Assembly: GCF_027924145.1 (NCBI RefSeq)
Contig: NZ_BRVP01000005.1
Coordinates: 62,001 to 126,000, forward strand
Source: Neptunitalea chrysea
GTDB taxonomy: Bacteria; Bacteroidota; Bacteroidia; Flavobacteriales; Flavobacteriaceae
Direction of reading: 5' to 3'
Length of the DNA: 64,000 bases
In this document: piece by piece, positions 25,345 to 34,071 of the stretch
Layout: every line of letters begins with the position of its first letter
How positions within the stretch are numbered: position 1 is the stretch's first letter
Notes under the pieces: model-generated
Database searches by the model: none
What the model was told of the DNA's origin: nothing
What the model saw: only the letters and a program-made list of their open reading frames with translations
Made by a program: the position numbers and the translations under genes

Positions 25345-27756
25345 TTAGTATGTAAATGTTAATTGAACTTTGAAATTTCTGCCCAAATCATCTGCATAAT
25401 AGCGTTGTCTGTTCAGATAATCTCTGTAACGTGTATTAAGCAGATTTTGAATACTAAACCCAACTGTAAGATCTGATTTTTTGAACCAGTTAAAGGTACA
25501 CTGTGTATTAAAGTGTAAAAGTCCATACCCTTTAGGAGGTTCACTAAGAGCTACAGTTTTGGTAATAGTTCCATTAGTAGTGGTCGTGTATGAAATATCA
25601 AAGTCGTTATTTGGAAACCTGGTTTGTTTAAAAACGGTTTCATATTTTAAGCCTGCCTCAAATGAATTCCAGTCAGAACGTGTAAATAAGATACTGTTTG
25701 TCCAATTTGTTGCCGGAATATCAATTATCGGCCGATCATTCTCTGTGTCTTGTGCATATATATATGCGGCTTTCGATGAAAAGCTTAGATTAGGTACAAT
25801 TGTATAATCTAATGAAGCATCAATTCCTGTAAATAAGGCATTAATTTGGCTGTATTCCCAAACAGGGAACGCCCCCCTTGTGGTTTGTTCGATACCTGTA
25901 GGTTGTAGCACTATAAAATCTTTAATAAGATTTATATAAGGGTTGATGTCAAATGATATATTATTTGATTGTTTTGAATAATTTAAGCTTAGCTTTTTAG
26001 AAACCTCTTGTTTCATGCGTAAGTCACCTAATTCTATAATGGCAGCCGAGTGATGTAAACCATCACTAAATAGTTCTGAAGCATTAGGTGAACGACTGGC
26101 TAAACTTACGTTAACTAGTAGATTGTTATTGTTTTTTAAAACAGTTTTTAAACCTATTGTTCCAGATATGTTATGGAAATTAAATATAGGATTTGTTAAC
26201 AATTGGGTATCGTACTCATCTACAATAATATCAGCAAATTCTTCATCGTACCCACGTTCTACCCATCTCGATGTTATATAGTATTTTTTAGCATCTATAT
26301 GATTGAAATCATATCGGGCTCCAATATCTAAAATGGTATTTTCAGATAATTGATGATCTAAACTACCAAACACACCCAAATTGAGTTGTTCATAATCAGG
26401 TATTAGTCTTCTTACACCCGTTTCAGGGTTAGGCGTATTTTTTTGATAATTACCCGAAATACCTATAGAAAACTTGTTTGATTGTACTGCGTCAAAATCA
26501 AAAACAGTAGAAAGGGAATGGGTATTTAAAACCATATCCATAGATGGTTTGTCTTTGTCGTCCCCACGTCTTATATCATATTCTTTACGATTGTTTTTCT
26601 GAAAATCGTATTGAAAACTAAGTTTTCCCAACTCTGAAAATCTTCTATAAAAATCAAATTTAGCTAAGTGATGCGTTACATCCTGGTATGGAGCATTAAT
26701 GTTATAAGTAAAATCATTAATAACAGTAGGGGTGTTGCTTTCTAGTGCTTTAACTAAATCACTAACACTACCAATATGCGAGGCTCTTAAAATACCAATT
26801 TGTGTATTGTAATAACTATAATAGGTGTTAAAACCATATTCTAGTTTACGCAATCCGCCACCAATTGAAAAATCTTTTTCTCTAGATCCGGTATTTGATA
26901 ATATATAATCAGGAGCTTCATAGTCACCAAGGTATTTAAAAGTACCTTGCCCTTTTGCATACCAACCACTTTTCTTTGTACTAATAATAGAAGAAGTAAT
27001 ACTTCCGCCACGACCATTACTTACACCGGTTAAAACAGTTTTGCCATATATAGAATCTGCTTTTAGAGGTTGTGTACCATCAATTACAATAGTGCCTCCT
27101 ACAGCATCTCCACCATATCTTAACGCCGAAGCACCTTTAACTACCGTAATACTACTGGCAGTATTAATATCAACGTTAGGAGCATGTTCTACACCCCATT
27201 CTTGGTCTTGCATGCGTACACCATTATTAATAATTAGTACACGACTGCTATGCATACCATTTACAACCGGTTTTACTATAGATCCACCTGTGTTAAGAGA
27301 TGAAATACCACTTATTTCTTTTAAGGCATCACCAATACTACCATTGCTATATTGTTGAATAACCTTTTCTGAAATAGTAGACTCTGCTCCAGAGTTTGTA
27401 GTGCTTTTTAAATGGTTGTCGGTAACTATAACTTCTCCAATTTCTTCAAGGTGATGTTCCAGTTTAATATTTTCTGTAGTATCTCCTTGTATTGCAATAG
27501 TTTTTAAGATACTATCACATTCTGGATGCGAAATTTGTAATTCAATGGTACCTTCACATAAATTTTCGATTTTGAAATTTCCATCAAAATCTGAGTATAC
27601 TTCAACATCAGTTCCAATTATTTGTATAAGAGCTCCAAAAAGTGGAGACCCATCATGATAATCAGTTATTTTTCCTTTAAATGTATAGGAACATTTCTGA
27701 GCTGAAGCAATCATCGAAATTACCACAAAAATTATGGTAACAAATAATTTTTTCAT
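25345..27756 (-). CDS. TonB-dependent outer membrane receptor, ZnuD-like
   Basis: Receptor of 803 residues. A signal peptide MKKLFVTIIFVVISMIASAQ is followed by a carboxypeptidase-regulatory-like domain (about 20-105), a plug (about 120-225, with EIGEVIVTDN and ALRYGGDAVGGTIVIDG) and a 22-strand-type barrel ending LTFTY. The segment SRSPNASELFSDGLHHSAAIIELGD, written here only by its core ELFSDGLHHS, matches the part of ZnuD-type zinc receptors where a His-containing loop occurs. Zinc is therefore the best guess; copper is possible. A longer frame from 27798 would hide the signal peptide, so ATG 27756 is chosen. It lies between a small His/Cys protein and the lipoprotein. Confidence 0.9.
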   Translation of the reverse strand: MKKLFVTIIFVVISMIASAQKCSYTFKGKITDYHDGSPLFGALIQIIGTDVEVYSDFDGNFKIENLCEGTIELQISHPECDSILKTIAIQGDTTENIKLEHHLEEIGEVIVTDNHLKSTTNSGAESTISEKVIQQYSNGSIGDALKEISGISSLNTGGSIVKPVVNGMHSSRVLIINNGVRMQDQEWGVEHAPNVDINTASSITVVKGASALRYGGDAVGGTIVIDGTQPLKADSIYGKTVLTGVSNGRGGSITSSIISTKKSGWYAKGQGTFKYLGDYEAPDYILSNTGSREKDFSIGGGLRKLEYGFNTYYSYYNTQIGILRASHIGSVSDLVKALESNTPTVINDFTYNINAPYQDVTHHLAKFDFYRRFSELGKLSFQYDFQKNNRKEYDIRRGDDKDKPSMDMVLNTHSLSTVFDFDAVQSNKFSIGISGNYQKNTPNPETGVRRLIPDYEQLNLGVFGSLDHQLSENTILDIGARYDFNHIDAKKYYITSRWVERGYDEEFADIIVDEYDTQLLTNPIFNFHNISGTIGLKTVLKNNNNLLVNVSLASRSPNASELFSDGLHHSAAIIELGDLRMKQEVSKKLSLNYSKQSNNISFDINPYINLIKDFIVLQPTGIEQTTRGAFPVWEYSQINALFTGIDASLDYTIVPNLSFSSKAAYIYAQDTENDRPIIDIPATNWTNSILFTRSDWNSFEAGLKYETVFKQTRFPNNDFDISYTTTTNGTITKTVALSEPPKGYGLLHFNTQCTFNWFKKSDLTVGFSIQNLLNTRYRDYLNRQRYYADDLGRNFKVQLTFTY

Positions 27757-27769
27757 ATTAAAAATATAA

Positions 27770-27819
27770 GTTAAGACAGATGATGACTGAGTAGTCATTG
27801 TTAAAAACGATCTGTTAAC
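27770..27819. promoter_or_regulatory. Nested inverted repeats before the TonB receptor gene
   Basis: An inner perfect inverted repeat ATGACT-GAGT-AGTCAT (27783-27798) sits inside an outer imperfect pair, GTTAAGACAGAT (27770-27781) and ATCTGTTAAC (27810-27819). It occupies the 58-base gap between the small protein stop and the receptor ATG. It could be an intercistronic RNA hairpin or a repressor operator. Confidence 0.4.
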
Positions 27820-28123
27820 TTAAAAAAGGAGGAGGCTTGTTGTATAGTGTAAGCGAGTGTAATTTGTTAAAATAAACTGGCACGTACGTTTCCAAATAAT
27901 TATTTGGTAGTTGTACCTGAGGTAGAAATTCGAAACTAAAACTTTCTGCACTTAAAACAGGAGTTACATCTTGCGTTAGTGTAAACTTACAAACATCGCA
28001 ATGCTCTATTTTAGATTTCTCATTCTCTAGAATATGAAAAAAGGCATGTAGGTTCGATAATTTAATCGAAATAAATACGATTAAAAAAAAGTAAACGATG
28101 CTATGTTTTAGTCCTTGTTTCAT
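27815..28123 (-). CDS. Small exported His/Cys protein heading the TonB receptor operon
   Basis: Protein of 102 residues with an N-terminal hydrophobic signal (about 8-24) followed at once by LHAFFHILENEKSKIEHCDV and a CDVC motif (about 25-47). The rest is hydrophobic and proline-rich, ending NKPPPFLS. The cluster of two His, then His-Cys-x-x-Cys, resembles a metal-binding site of DUF2946-like small proteins found beside metal receptors. It is the first gene of the minus-strand operon, with a TAAGTTTG promoter core 10 bases before its ATG. Confidence 0.7.
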   Translation of the reverse strand: MKQGLKHSIVYFFLIVFISIKLSNLHAFFHILENEKSKIEHCDVCKFTLTQDVTPVLSAESFSFEFLPQVQLPNNYLETYVPVYFNKLHSLTLYNKPPPFLS

Positions 28124-28133
28124 AAATTCGGTA

Positions 28134-28141
28134 CAAACTTA
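28134..28141 (-). promoter_or_regulatory. Promoter -7 element of the TonB receptor operon
   Basis: TAAGTTTG on the minus strand matches TAnnTTTG and lies 10 bases before the ATG of the small His/Cys protein. No standard -33 motif is visible, which would fit an activator-dependent or repressed promoter. Confidence 0.45.
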
Positions 28142-28182
28142 CATATAAGAACTCTACTGAGGTGTTAAAAAAAAACAAAAAG

Positions 28183-28503
28183 TTAATTTTTCTTTAGTGA
28201 AGAAAATCCTATTCTTGATAACATCTTTTTTTCAAAATTCCAGAAAAATTTAAACTGCCCAAATACAGTACCTACAAATAATAGTAAAGGGAAGTAAATA
28301 GGTAATATTGCAATGATTTCTATAATAAAATAAACGATACCCCAATACCATTCTACCCCTAAAATATTTCTGGTAAACCCAATAGAGCTAAAAATAGGCC
28401 TAATAATATATGCAGAAGTAGAACCGGTAATAGCAAATACAATTAAAATTAAAGTAAATTGAAGATTAGATTTAACGTTCCAGCGTTCTTTTAAGCTTCC
28501 CAT
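28183..28503 (-). CDS. DUF6787-like small membrane protein
   Basis: Protein of 106 residues with two membrane segments (about 13-35 and 51-80). The flavobacterial family features visible are LKERWNV, TLILIVFAITGSTSAYIIRP and the acidic/aromatic GVEWYWGIVYFIIE. The family has no known function; an older database label (diacylglyceryl transferase) has no support in the sequence. It starts 10 bases after the DUF6146 lipoprotein stop, so the two are cotranscribed. Confidence 0.75.
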   Translation of the reverse strand: MGSLKERWNVKSNLQFTLILIVFAITGSTSAYIIRPIFSSIGFTRNILGVEWYWGIVYFIIEIIAILPIYFPLLLFVGTVFGQFKFFWNFEKKMLSRIGFSSLKKN

Positions 28504-28513
28504 AGGCGATACG

Positions 28514-28972
28514 TCAAATTCTAGGAATGAGTCCGGTTAATCGTTGATTATATTTTCTCTGAAAATAAATAAAGTAATTATACATTTGATAATTAACTTC
28601 ATATCCGTAGTCTATATTAGGTGTATAATTTATTTGTAATTCGTATAAATTAGGATTGTAACGCTGAGGCATTGTAACTCTTCTGTTCCATTCATTAACA
28701 AACAATATATTTCTGTTTTCTAAGAATGTTTGCGAATAAAATCCTCTTGGTCTAGCCATAGACTGAAGCCAAGCATAAAAGCCTGGTTCAATAATAATTA
28801 CTTCATATTCTAATGAGTCATTAGCAATAGTAATGGTATCACTTTCTTTACTATTAAAAATTTCAGTTTCTGTATCTGAAACCGTAGGAGTTTGAGGTTT
28901 ACATGAAACAAAAATAATGAACAGTAAAAGTGCGATGCCTAAAATATGATATGTAAAACGTTTTAAAACCAT
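28514..28972 (-). CDS. DUF6146-like lipoprotein
   Basis: Lipoprotein of 152 residues. The signal peptide ends FVSC with the lipid-accepting Cys at about residue 24. After a Thr/Ser/Glu-rich tether, the domain has YEVIIIEPGFYAWLQSMARP and the C-terminal NYTPNIDYGYEVNYQMYNYF. I associate this with the DUF6146 family of Bacteroidota, function unknown. It precedes the DUF6787-like gene by 10 bases. Confidence 0.78.
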   Translation of the reverse strand: MVLKRFTYHILGIALLLFIIFVSCKPQTPTVSDTETEIFNSKESDTITIANDSLEYEVIIIEPGFYAWLQSMARPRGFYSQTFLENRNILFVNEWNRRVTMPQRYNPNLYELQINYTPNIDYGYEVNYQMYNYFIYFQRKYNQRLTGLIPRI

Positions 28973-29049
28973 ATACGGTAAAAATACAAAATTTTGGGGT
29001 GAGAATTTTAGTGTTTAAATAGTAATTTTTAATTTTTAGAGTAGTTTAA

Positions 29050-29080
29050 CAAAAAAGGCAGTAACCTTTGGGTTACTGCC
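29050..29080 (-). terminator. Terminator of the gene at 29103-30113
   Basis: Perfect 10-bp stem GGCAGTAACC (29057-29066) with GGTTACTGCC (29071-29080), followed on the minus strand by six T residues. A CTAACTAACTAA block (29083-29094) lies between the stop codon and the stem. Confidence 0.92.
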
Positions 29081-29102
29081 TCCTAACTAACTAAAATTAT
29101 AA

Positions 29103-30113
29103 TTATCGTCTGCCTCTAGAAGTAGTTTTTGAGGTACTTCTTTGAGTGTTAGAAGTAGATCGTTTAACAGAGGTAGATCTGTTACTAGTGGTATTTCCGG
29201 TACTAGACTTTACTTTTGGGGTACTTGTTCTAGTAGTAACCCTTGTTTGTTTTGTTCTAGTTTGTGCTTTTGGAGTACTATTAACTTTTCTATTCGTGTT
29301 ATTGTACGTTCTTCTGGTGGTTTGTTGTGCATTTCTTGTAGTGTTACCAGAATTATTACGGGTACTAGTTCTTGTTCTGTTATTTGCTGTATTAGTAGAA
29401 CGTCTTGTAGTAGTTGCTACAGTTCTTCTATTACTTTTATTTGCATAGTATCTGGCACCTTTACTATTGTAATTAGCTCTATGAAATCTACCAACTGCTA
29501 CAGTAGCTCGTCTGTTATTTTTATAAAAAGGACCATAATAGGTATATCTCCTTGGGGTATAATATCTTCTATATGGAGACGTATATACTACATGATATGT
29601 TGGTCTGGCAAAACATCTATAGAATGGTCTGTATATATAGGATCTGTTATAACTATTTATATATCCTGTGCAATGACTAAAATATCCGGTATTATAAAAT
29701 ACATGTAGTCCTCCAATTTGTACTAATCTACCCGTGTTGTACAGTATATTTACAGATCCTATAGCACTAACCCTACCATAATAATCATAGTAAATAGGTA
29801 CATTTTCTATTTGAATGATAGCGCCATAGTCATCATATTGTACATATGAGTCATAATTATACCCTGAATTAAATGATATATTTACAGCACCTAAATTTAC
29901 ATTAGCGCTTACACCTGCATATTGACGTATATAAAAATCAAATTCTCCATTTGGATAAACTGAAAATGTTATTCCGCTTTCATCAAAGATGAATTCATTA
30001 CCGTAACCATTAATATAGTTCGTATTGCTTGCAGTAAGTGTATTTGTATCATTTGCCCTTATAGATAAGGTTCCTAGAAGGGTAATTGCTATAAAAGTGA
30101 TAATCTTTTTCAT
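29103..30113 (-). CDS. Exported protein with very basic Thr/Arg/Asn/Ser-rich tail
   Basis: I do not recognise a named family in this 336-residue protein. Residues 1-21 are a Sec signal peptide (KKIITFIAITLLGTLSIRA). Residues about 30-150 form a Gly/Tyr/Asn-rich beta region with repeated patterns such as NVNLGAVNISFNSGYNYDS. Residues about 160-200 are Tyr/Arg-rich (YRPFYRCFARPTYHVVYTSP). Residues about 200-336 are low complexity: Thr, Arg, Asn, Ser and Lys, with hardly any acidic residue. The tail should be disordered and strongly positive and may bind polyanions such as DNA, LPS or polysaccharide. Its terminator is strong and its promoter core is at 30178-30185. Confidence 0.8.
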   Translation of the reverse strand: MKKIITFIAITLLGTLSIRANDTNTLTASNTNYINGYGNEFIFDESGITFSVYPNGEFDFYIRQYAGVSANVNLGAVNISFNSGYNYDSYVQYDDYGAIIQIENVPIYYDYYGRVSAIGSVNILYNTGRLVQIGGLHVFYNTGYFSHCTGYINSYNRSYIYRPFYRCFARPTYHVVYTSPYRRYYTPRRYTYYGPFYKNNRRATVAVGRFHRANYNSKGARYYANKSNRRTVATTTRRSTNTANNRTRTSTRNNSGNTTRNAQQTTRRTYNNTNRKVNSTPKAQTRTKQTRVTTRTSTPKVKSSTGNTTSNRSTSVKRSTSNTQRSTSKTTSRGRR

Positions 30114-30177
30114 AATTCAAAGTTTTTGAACGTATAGTACGTTGTGATTAACATTTTGAATATTACAAGCACCGTGC

Positions 30178-30185
30178 CAAAGTTA
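30178..30185 (-). promoter_or_regulatory. Promoter -7 element of the basic-tail protein gene
   Basis: TAACTTTG on the minus strand matches TAnnTTTG, 64 bases before the ATG, leaving an untranslated leader of about 60 bases. Confidence 0.45.
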
Positions 30186-30212
30186 TTTCTATATAAAAAT
30201 GAACCGTTACTA

Positions 30213-30254
30213 CAAAAAGAAACCCCTGAAAGCTTATTTGCTTTTAGGGGTTTC
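30213..30254 (-). terminator. Terminator downstream of uvrA
   Basis: Fifteen-base arms GAAACCCCTGAAAGC (30219-30233) and GCTTTTAGGGGTTTC (30240-30254) with one mismatch, followed on the minus strand by CTTTTTG. It lies about 165 bases past the uvrA stop. Confidence 0.85.
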
Positions 30255-30420
30255 CAACTAACTAACCAACCAAAAAAATCTAACTATGAAATTTCTTTAT
30301 ATACTTAGTCGCACTATTTACAAAATAATTACAGACCAGTAGTAAATTTATTTCACAGTATATATTTCAAAACCTATGCCAAACCATACATTATGATGTG
30401 TATAAGGTTATAAAGTTGTG

Positions 30421-33198
30421 TTAAAGCTTATCAACTAGGTATTGAGCTGTGTAGCTTTCCTTGCATGATAGAATTTCTTCAGGGGTACCAGCAAAGATTA
30501 AGTTACCACCTTTTTCACCTCCATCTTTCCCTAAGTCTATTATATAATCTGCACACTTAATAAGATCTATATTGTGTTCTACTACAATAATAGAATGTCC
30601 TCTATCTAATAGAGCATCAAACGATGCCAATAATTTCTTTATATCGTGAAAATGTAACCCCGTTGTAGGTTCATCAAAAATAAATAAGGTTTTTTCCTTT
30701 GAGTTTCCCTTTATAAGGAAAGATGCAAGTTTAATACGTTGCGCTTCACCACCAGAAAGGGTAGAGGATGATTGACCTAAACTTACATATCCTAAACCTA
30801 CATCTTGTAGCGGACTCAGTTTATTAAAAATTTTATGCTGATTATGCTTTTTAAAGAAATCTATAGCATCATCAATAGTTAAATTAAGGATGTCATCAAT
30901 GTTTTTATCTTCAAACTTAACTTCTAGTATTTCTTTTTTAAATCTTTTACCCCCACATGTTTCGCATTTCAAATGCACATCGGCCATAAATTGCATTTCA
31001 ATAGTTACTTCACCTTCTCCTTTACAGGTTTCACATCTTCCACCATCTACATTAAAAGAAAAATGTTTTGGCATATAACCACGTAATTTTGCTACTTTTT
31101 GTTTAGAGAATAAATCTCTGATATCGTCGTAAGCTTTAATATAAGTAACAGGGTTAGAACGTGAAGAACGGCCAATAGGATTTTGATCTACAAATTCTAT
31201 GGTTTTGATATTTGAATACTTTCCGGTGAGTTCTGTGAATTGGCCAGATTTTTCTCCGTACCCACCAAGTTCTTTTAGCATTGCGGGATATACAATTTTT
31301 TTGACCAATGTACTTTTTCCGCTACCGGAAACACCTGTAACCACCGTTAACGTATTTAAAGGAAAAGTTACATCTATGTTTTTAAGGTTATTTTCACGAG
31401 CTCCTATAACCTCAATATAGTTTTTGTAAGGTCTTCTTTTTGAAGGTACTTCAATGGCTAATCGACCACTTAAATATTTACCGGTTAACGTATTTGCCAG
31501 TAACAACTCATCATAGGTGCCAGCACTAACAACTTCTCCACCATACGTACCCGCTTCAGGACCTATATCAATAATTTCATCAGCAGCTTTCATAATATCT
31601 TCATCATGTTCTACTACTATCACTGTATTTCCTAAATCTCTAAGTGATTTTAATACCCCTATAAGTTTTTCTGTATCTTTTGGATGTAAACCAATACTAG
31701 GCTCATCTAAAATATACATAGAGCCTACTAAACTACTTCCTAACGAAGTTGCTAAATTAATGCGCTGACTTTCTCCACCAGATAGCGTGTTAGATTTTCT
31801 ATTTAAAGTAAGGTACTGTAAGCCTACTTCAGATAAAAAGCTAAGACGAGAATTTATTTCTTTTAATAAACGAGAGGCTACTTTTTGGTCGAATTCAGAA
31901 AGTTCTAAATTTTTGAAAAAGATAGTTAGCTTTTCTAATGGCAACTCTACTAGTTCTGTAATAGTTTTATTTGCCACTTTTACATAATTGGCCTCTTCTC
32001 TTAACCGCTTTCCTTTACAAGCACTACATTTTGTTTTACCTCTGTAACGAGATAACATTACTCGGTTTTGAATTTTATAACTTTTTTCTTCTAACTCTTG
32101 AAAAAAGGCATTTAATCCCGTAAAATATTGGTTTCCATCCCAAACTAAACTCTTCTGATCATCTGTAAGTTCAAACCATGGTTTGTGAATAGGGAAGTTG
32201 AATTCATAGGCATTGTTAACAAGTTGATCTCTATAATAGCCCATACTTTCTCCACGCCAAGGAAAAATTGCATTGTCATAGATAGATAGTCCGGTGTTAG
32301 GAATCACTAGATCTTCATCTATACCTATGACATCTCCATAACCTTCACATTTAGGACAAGCTCCGTACGGATTGTTGAAACTAAACAAGTGAACATTAGG
32401 TTCTAGGAACGAAATTCCATCTAATTGAAACTTATTGCTAAAAATTTGGCGGTTACCTGTTTTTAGTTCTTCAACAATGCATTCACCTTTACCTTCAAAA
32501 AAAGCGGTATCTATAGCATCTGCAAGACGATTATTAAAATCTTCGTCATGTTTTACTATAATACGATCTACAACCAACTCAAAGTTATTAGAGAAGCCTT
32601 CAGGTAGTTCATCTATTCTTATCACATCATCCCCAGACTTAATTCTGGCAAACCCTTGTTGCTCAAGAATTTTTATAGTTTCATAAACAGATCTGTTCTC
32701 TGGAATTTGGATTTCAGCTAGGAGTAATAATTTTTCACGTTCTTCAAATGATGCAATGTAGTTCACTGCATCGGTAACTGTGTGCTTTTTAACCTCTTTG
32801 CCTGAGATAGGAGAGTAGGTTTTGCCTATTCTTGCATATAGTAATTTTAGATAGTCATAGATTTCCGTAGTGGTACCTACTGTAGATCTGGGGTTAGTAC
32901 TATTTACTTTTTGTTCAATAGCAATTGCCGGAGCTATACCTTTAATAGCATCTACTTTAGGTTTATCTAGCCTTCCTAAGAACTGACGAGCATAAGAAGA
33001 AAGACTCTCTACATAACGTCTTTGTCCTTCTGCATATAAGGTGTCAAATGCGAGGCTCGATTTTCCTGAACCTGATAGCCCTGTTAATACAACAAGTTTG
33101 TTTCGAGGAATGGCAACCGAAATATTTTTAAGGTTGTGGAGTTTGGCTCCGAGAATTAAAATATTCTCTTTTGTATTTAGATTAGCGATATCTGTCAT
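30421..33198 (-). CDS. uvrA: Excinuclease ABC subunit A
   Basis: DNA damage-recognition ATPase of nucleotide excision repair, 925 residues, close to the usual 940. It has two ABC ATPase modules. The first has Walker [15 protein letters not shown] (near 38) and signature [12 protein letters not shown]. The second has Walker [12 protein letters not shown] and signature [12 protein letters not shown]. Zinc-binding CxxC pairs occur in [26 protein letters not shown] and CETCGGKRF. It acts with UvrB and UvrC, which are not in this window. A TAAATTTG promoter core lies at 33215-33222. An organism may carry a second UvrA-like paralogue; this copy is intact. Confidence 0.97.
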   Translation of the reverse strand: MTDIANLNTKENILILGAKLHNLKNISVAIPRNKLVVLTGLSGSGKSSLAFDTLYAEGQRRYVESLSSYARQFLGRLDKPKVDAIKGIAPAIAIEQKVNSTNPRSTVGTTTEIYDYLKLLYARIGKTYSPISGKEVKKHTVTDAVNYIASFEEREKLLLLAEIQIPENRSVYETIKILEQQGFARIKSGDDVIRIDELPEGFSNNFELVVDRIIVKHDEDFNNRLADAIDTAFFEGKGECIVEELKTGNRQIFSNKFQLDGISFLEPNVHLFSFNNPYGACPKCEGYGDVIGIDEDLVIPNTGLSIYDNAIFPWRGESMGYYRDQLVNNAYEFNFPIHKPWFELTDDQKSLVWDGNQYFTGLNAFFQELEEKSYKIQNRVMLSRYRGKTKCSACKGKRLREEANYVKVANKTITELVELPLEKLTIFFKNLELSEFDQKVASRLLKEINSRLSFLSEVGLQYLTLNRKSNTLSGGESQRINLATSLGSSLVGSMYILDEPSIGLHPKDTEKLIGVLKSLRDLGNTVIVVEHDEDIMKAADEIIDIGPEAGTYGGEVVSAGTYDELLLANTLTGKYLSGRLAIEVPSKRRPYKNYIEVIGARENNLKNIDVTFPLNTLTVVTGVSGSGKSTLVKKIVYPAMLKELGGYGEKSGQFTELTGKYSNIKTIEFVDQNPIGRSSRSNPVTYIKAYDDIRDLFSKQKVAKLRGYMPKHFSFNVDGGRCETCKGEGEVTIEMQFMADVHLKCETCGGKRFKKEILEVKFEDKNIDDILNLTIDDAIDFFKKHNQHKIFNKLSPLQDVGLGYVSLGQSSSTLSGGEAQRIKLASFLIKGNSKEKTLFIFDEPTTGLHFHDIKKLLASFDALLDRGHSIIVVEHNIDLIKCADYIIDLGKDGGEKGGNLIFAGTPEEILSCKESYTAQYLVDKL

Positions 33199-33214
33199 AA
33201 TGAATGCAAAACGG

Positions 33215-33222
33215 CAAATTTA
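33215..33222 (-). promoter_or_regulatory. Promoter -7 element of uvrA
   Basis: TAAATTTG on the minus strand, 16 bases before the uvrA ATG. No LexA-like palindrome is evident nearby. Confidence 0.45.
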
Positions 33223-33287
33223 CGAATCAATTATGAGTACTTAAAATAGAAAGAATATTCATTAAATGTTAAATTTTAAGATTTTCT

Positions 33288-33319
33288 TTGCTTTTTTAAA
33301 TTATTAGTAGTTATATTTG
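33288..33319 (+). promoter_or_regulatory. Promoter of the ECF sigma factor gene
   Basis: TTG (-33 type, 33288-33290) and TATATTTG (-7 type, 33312-33319) are separated by 21 bases, a good match to the main Bacteroidota promoter form. It leaves a leader of about 110 bases before the ATG at 33432. Confidence 0.6.
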
Positions 33320-33431
33320 GGACATAACCTCGCAAATTATTAGCCTATTGTTATAAGATTACTTTAAAAATTTAAGTTGAACCAATCTATACGAAGCAAT
33401 TCGTGTACTTAAATTATTTTGGAGTAACAAC

Positions 33432-34013
33432 ATGGGAAATCTACAACAAGACTCGGAATTAGTAAAAGAATACATAAAGGGCAACGAGTATGCTCTTGAG
33501 GTATTAATTGACAGGCATAATCAACGTGTTTTTAGTTTCATCTTTTCTAAAGTAATGGATAAGGACGTTGCCGATGATATTTTTCAGGATACTTTTATCA
33601 AAGTTATTAATACACTGAAAAAAGGAAAATACAATGAAGAAGGTAAATTTTTGCCTTGGGTAATGCGAATAGCTCATAATTTGGTCATAGATCATTTTAG
33701 AAGAAATAAGCGAATGCCAAAATTTGAAGGAAGTGACGACTTTAATATTTTTTCTGTTATAGGCGATTCATCTTTAAATGTAGAAAACCAGATTATAAAA
33801 GATCAGGTAGATACAGACGTTAGAAAATTAATAGATGAGCTGCCTGATGATCAGCGAGAAGTGCTAATTATGAGGATTTATAAGAACATGAGTTTTAAAG
33901 AAATTTCTGAAACAACTGGTGTTAGTATAAATACAGCCTTAGGTAGAATGCGGTATGCTTTAATTAACCTAAGAAAATTAATTGAAAAAAATAACATTGT
34001 TTTGGTAAATTAA
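33432..34013 (+). CDS. ECF-type RNA polymerase sigma factor
   Basis: Sigma-70 family factor of 193 residues with region 2 (about 20-92, DVADDIFQDTFIKVI and FLPWVMRIAHNLVIDHFRRN) and region 4 (about 125-180, LPDDQREVLIMRIYKNMSF and ISETTGVSINTALGRMRYAL). It lacks regions 1 and 3, as ECF factors do. No anti-sigma gene of the usual FecR or zinc-finger type lies beside it. The next gene is a 48-residue protein 58 bases downstream, apparently on the same transcript. The consensus promoter suggests steady expression by the housekeeping polymerase. Confidence 0.93.
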   Translation: MGNLQQDSELVKEYIKGNEYALEVLIDRHNQRVFSFIFSKVMDKDVADDIFQDTFIKVINTLKKGKYNEEGKFLPWVMRIAHNLVIDHFRRNKRMPKFEGSDDFNIFSVIGDSSLNVENQIIKDQVDTDVRKLIDELPDDQREVLIMRIYKNMSFKEISETTGVSINTALGRMRYALINLRKLIEKNNIVLVN

Positions 34014-34071
34014 AACAATAAATGTGTTTTTGCTACGTTATTAAAATATAGTTAATCATACGCTTAATGAT

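Larger units (their letters stand above)
30114..30420. other. 307-base intergenic region between the basic-tail gene and uvrA
   Basis: It holds the promoter core of the minus-strand gene (30178-30185), the uvrA terminator (30219-30254) and a CAACTAACTAACCAACC block (30255-30271). On the plus strand an 18-codon open frame MKFLYILSRTIYKIITDQ starts at 30286; I do not annotate it as a gene. I see no RNA gene. Confidence 0.6.

Noticed and set aside
27757-27798. Fourteen extra residues before the TonB receptor signal peptide
   Set aside because: They would bury a typical signal peptide, and the sequence forms an inverted repeat.
29142-29708. Long plus-strand open frames opposite the basic-tail protein
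   Set aside because: They are Ser/Cys/Ile-rich or Val/Leu-rich mirror images of the low-complexity tail; composition alone keeps them open.
30286-30342. Plus-strand 18-codon frame MKFLYILSRTIYKIITDQ
   Set aside because: Too short to judge, no promoter core seen before it and no terminator after it; kept only as a note.
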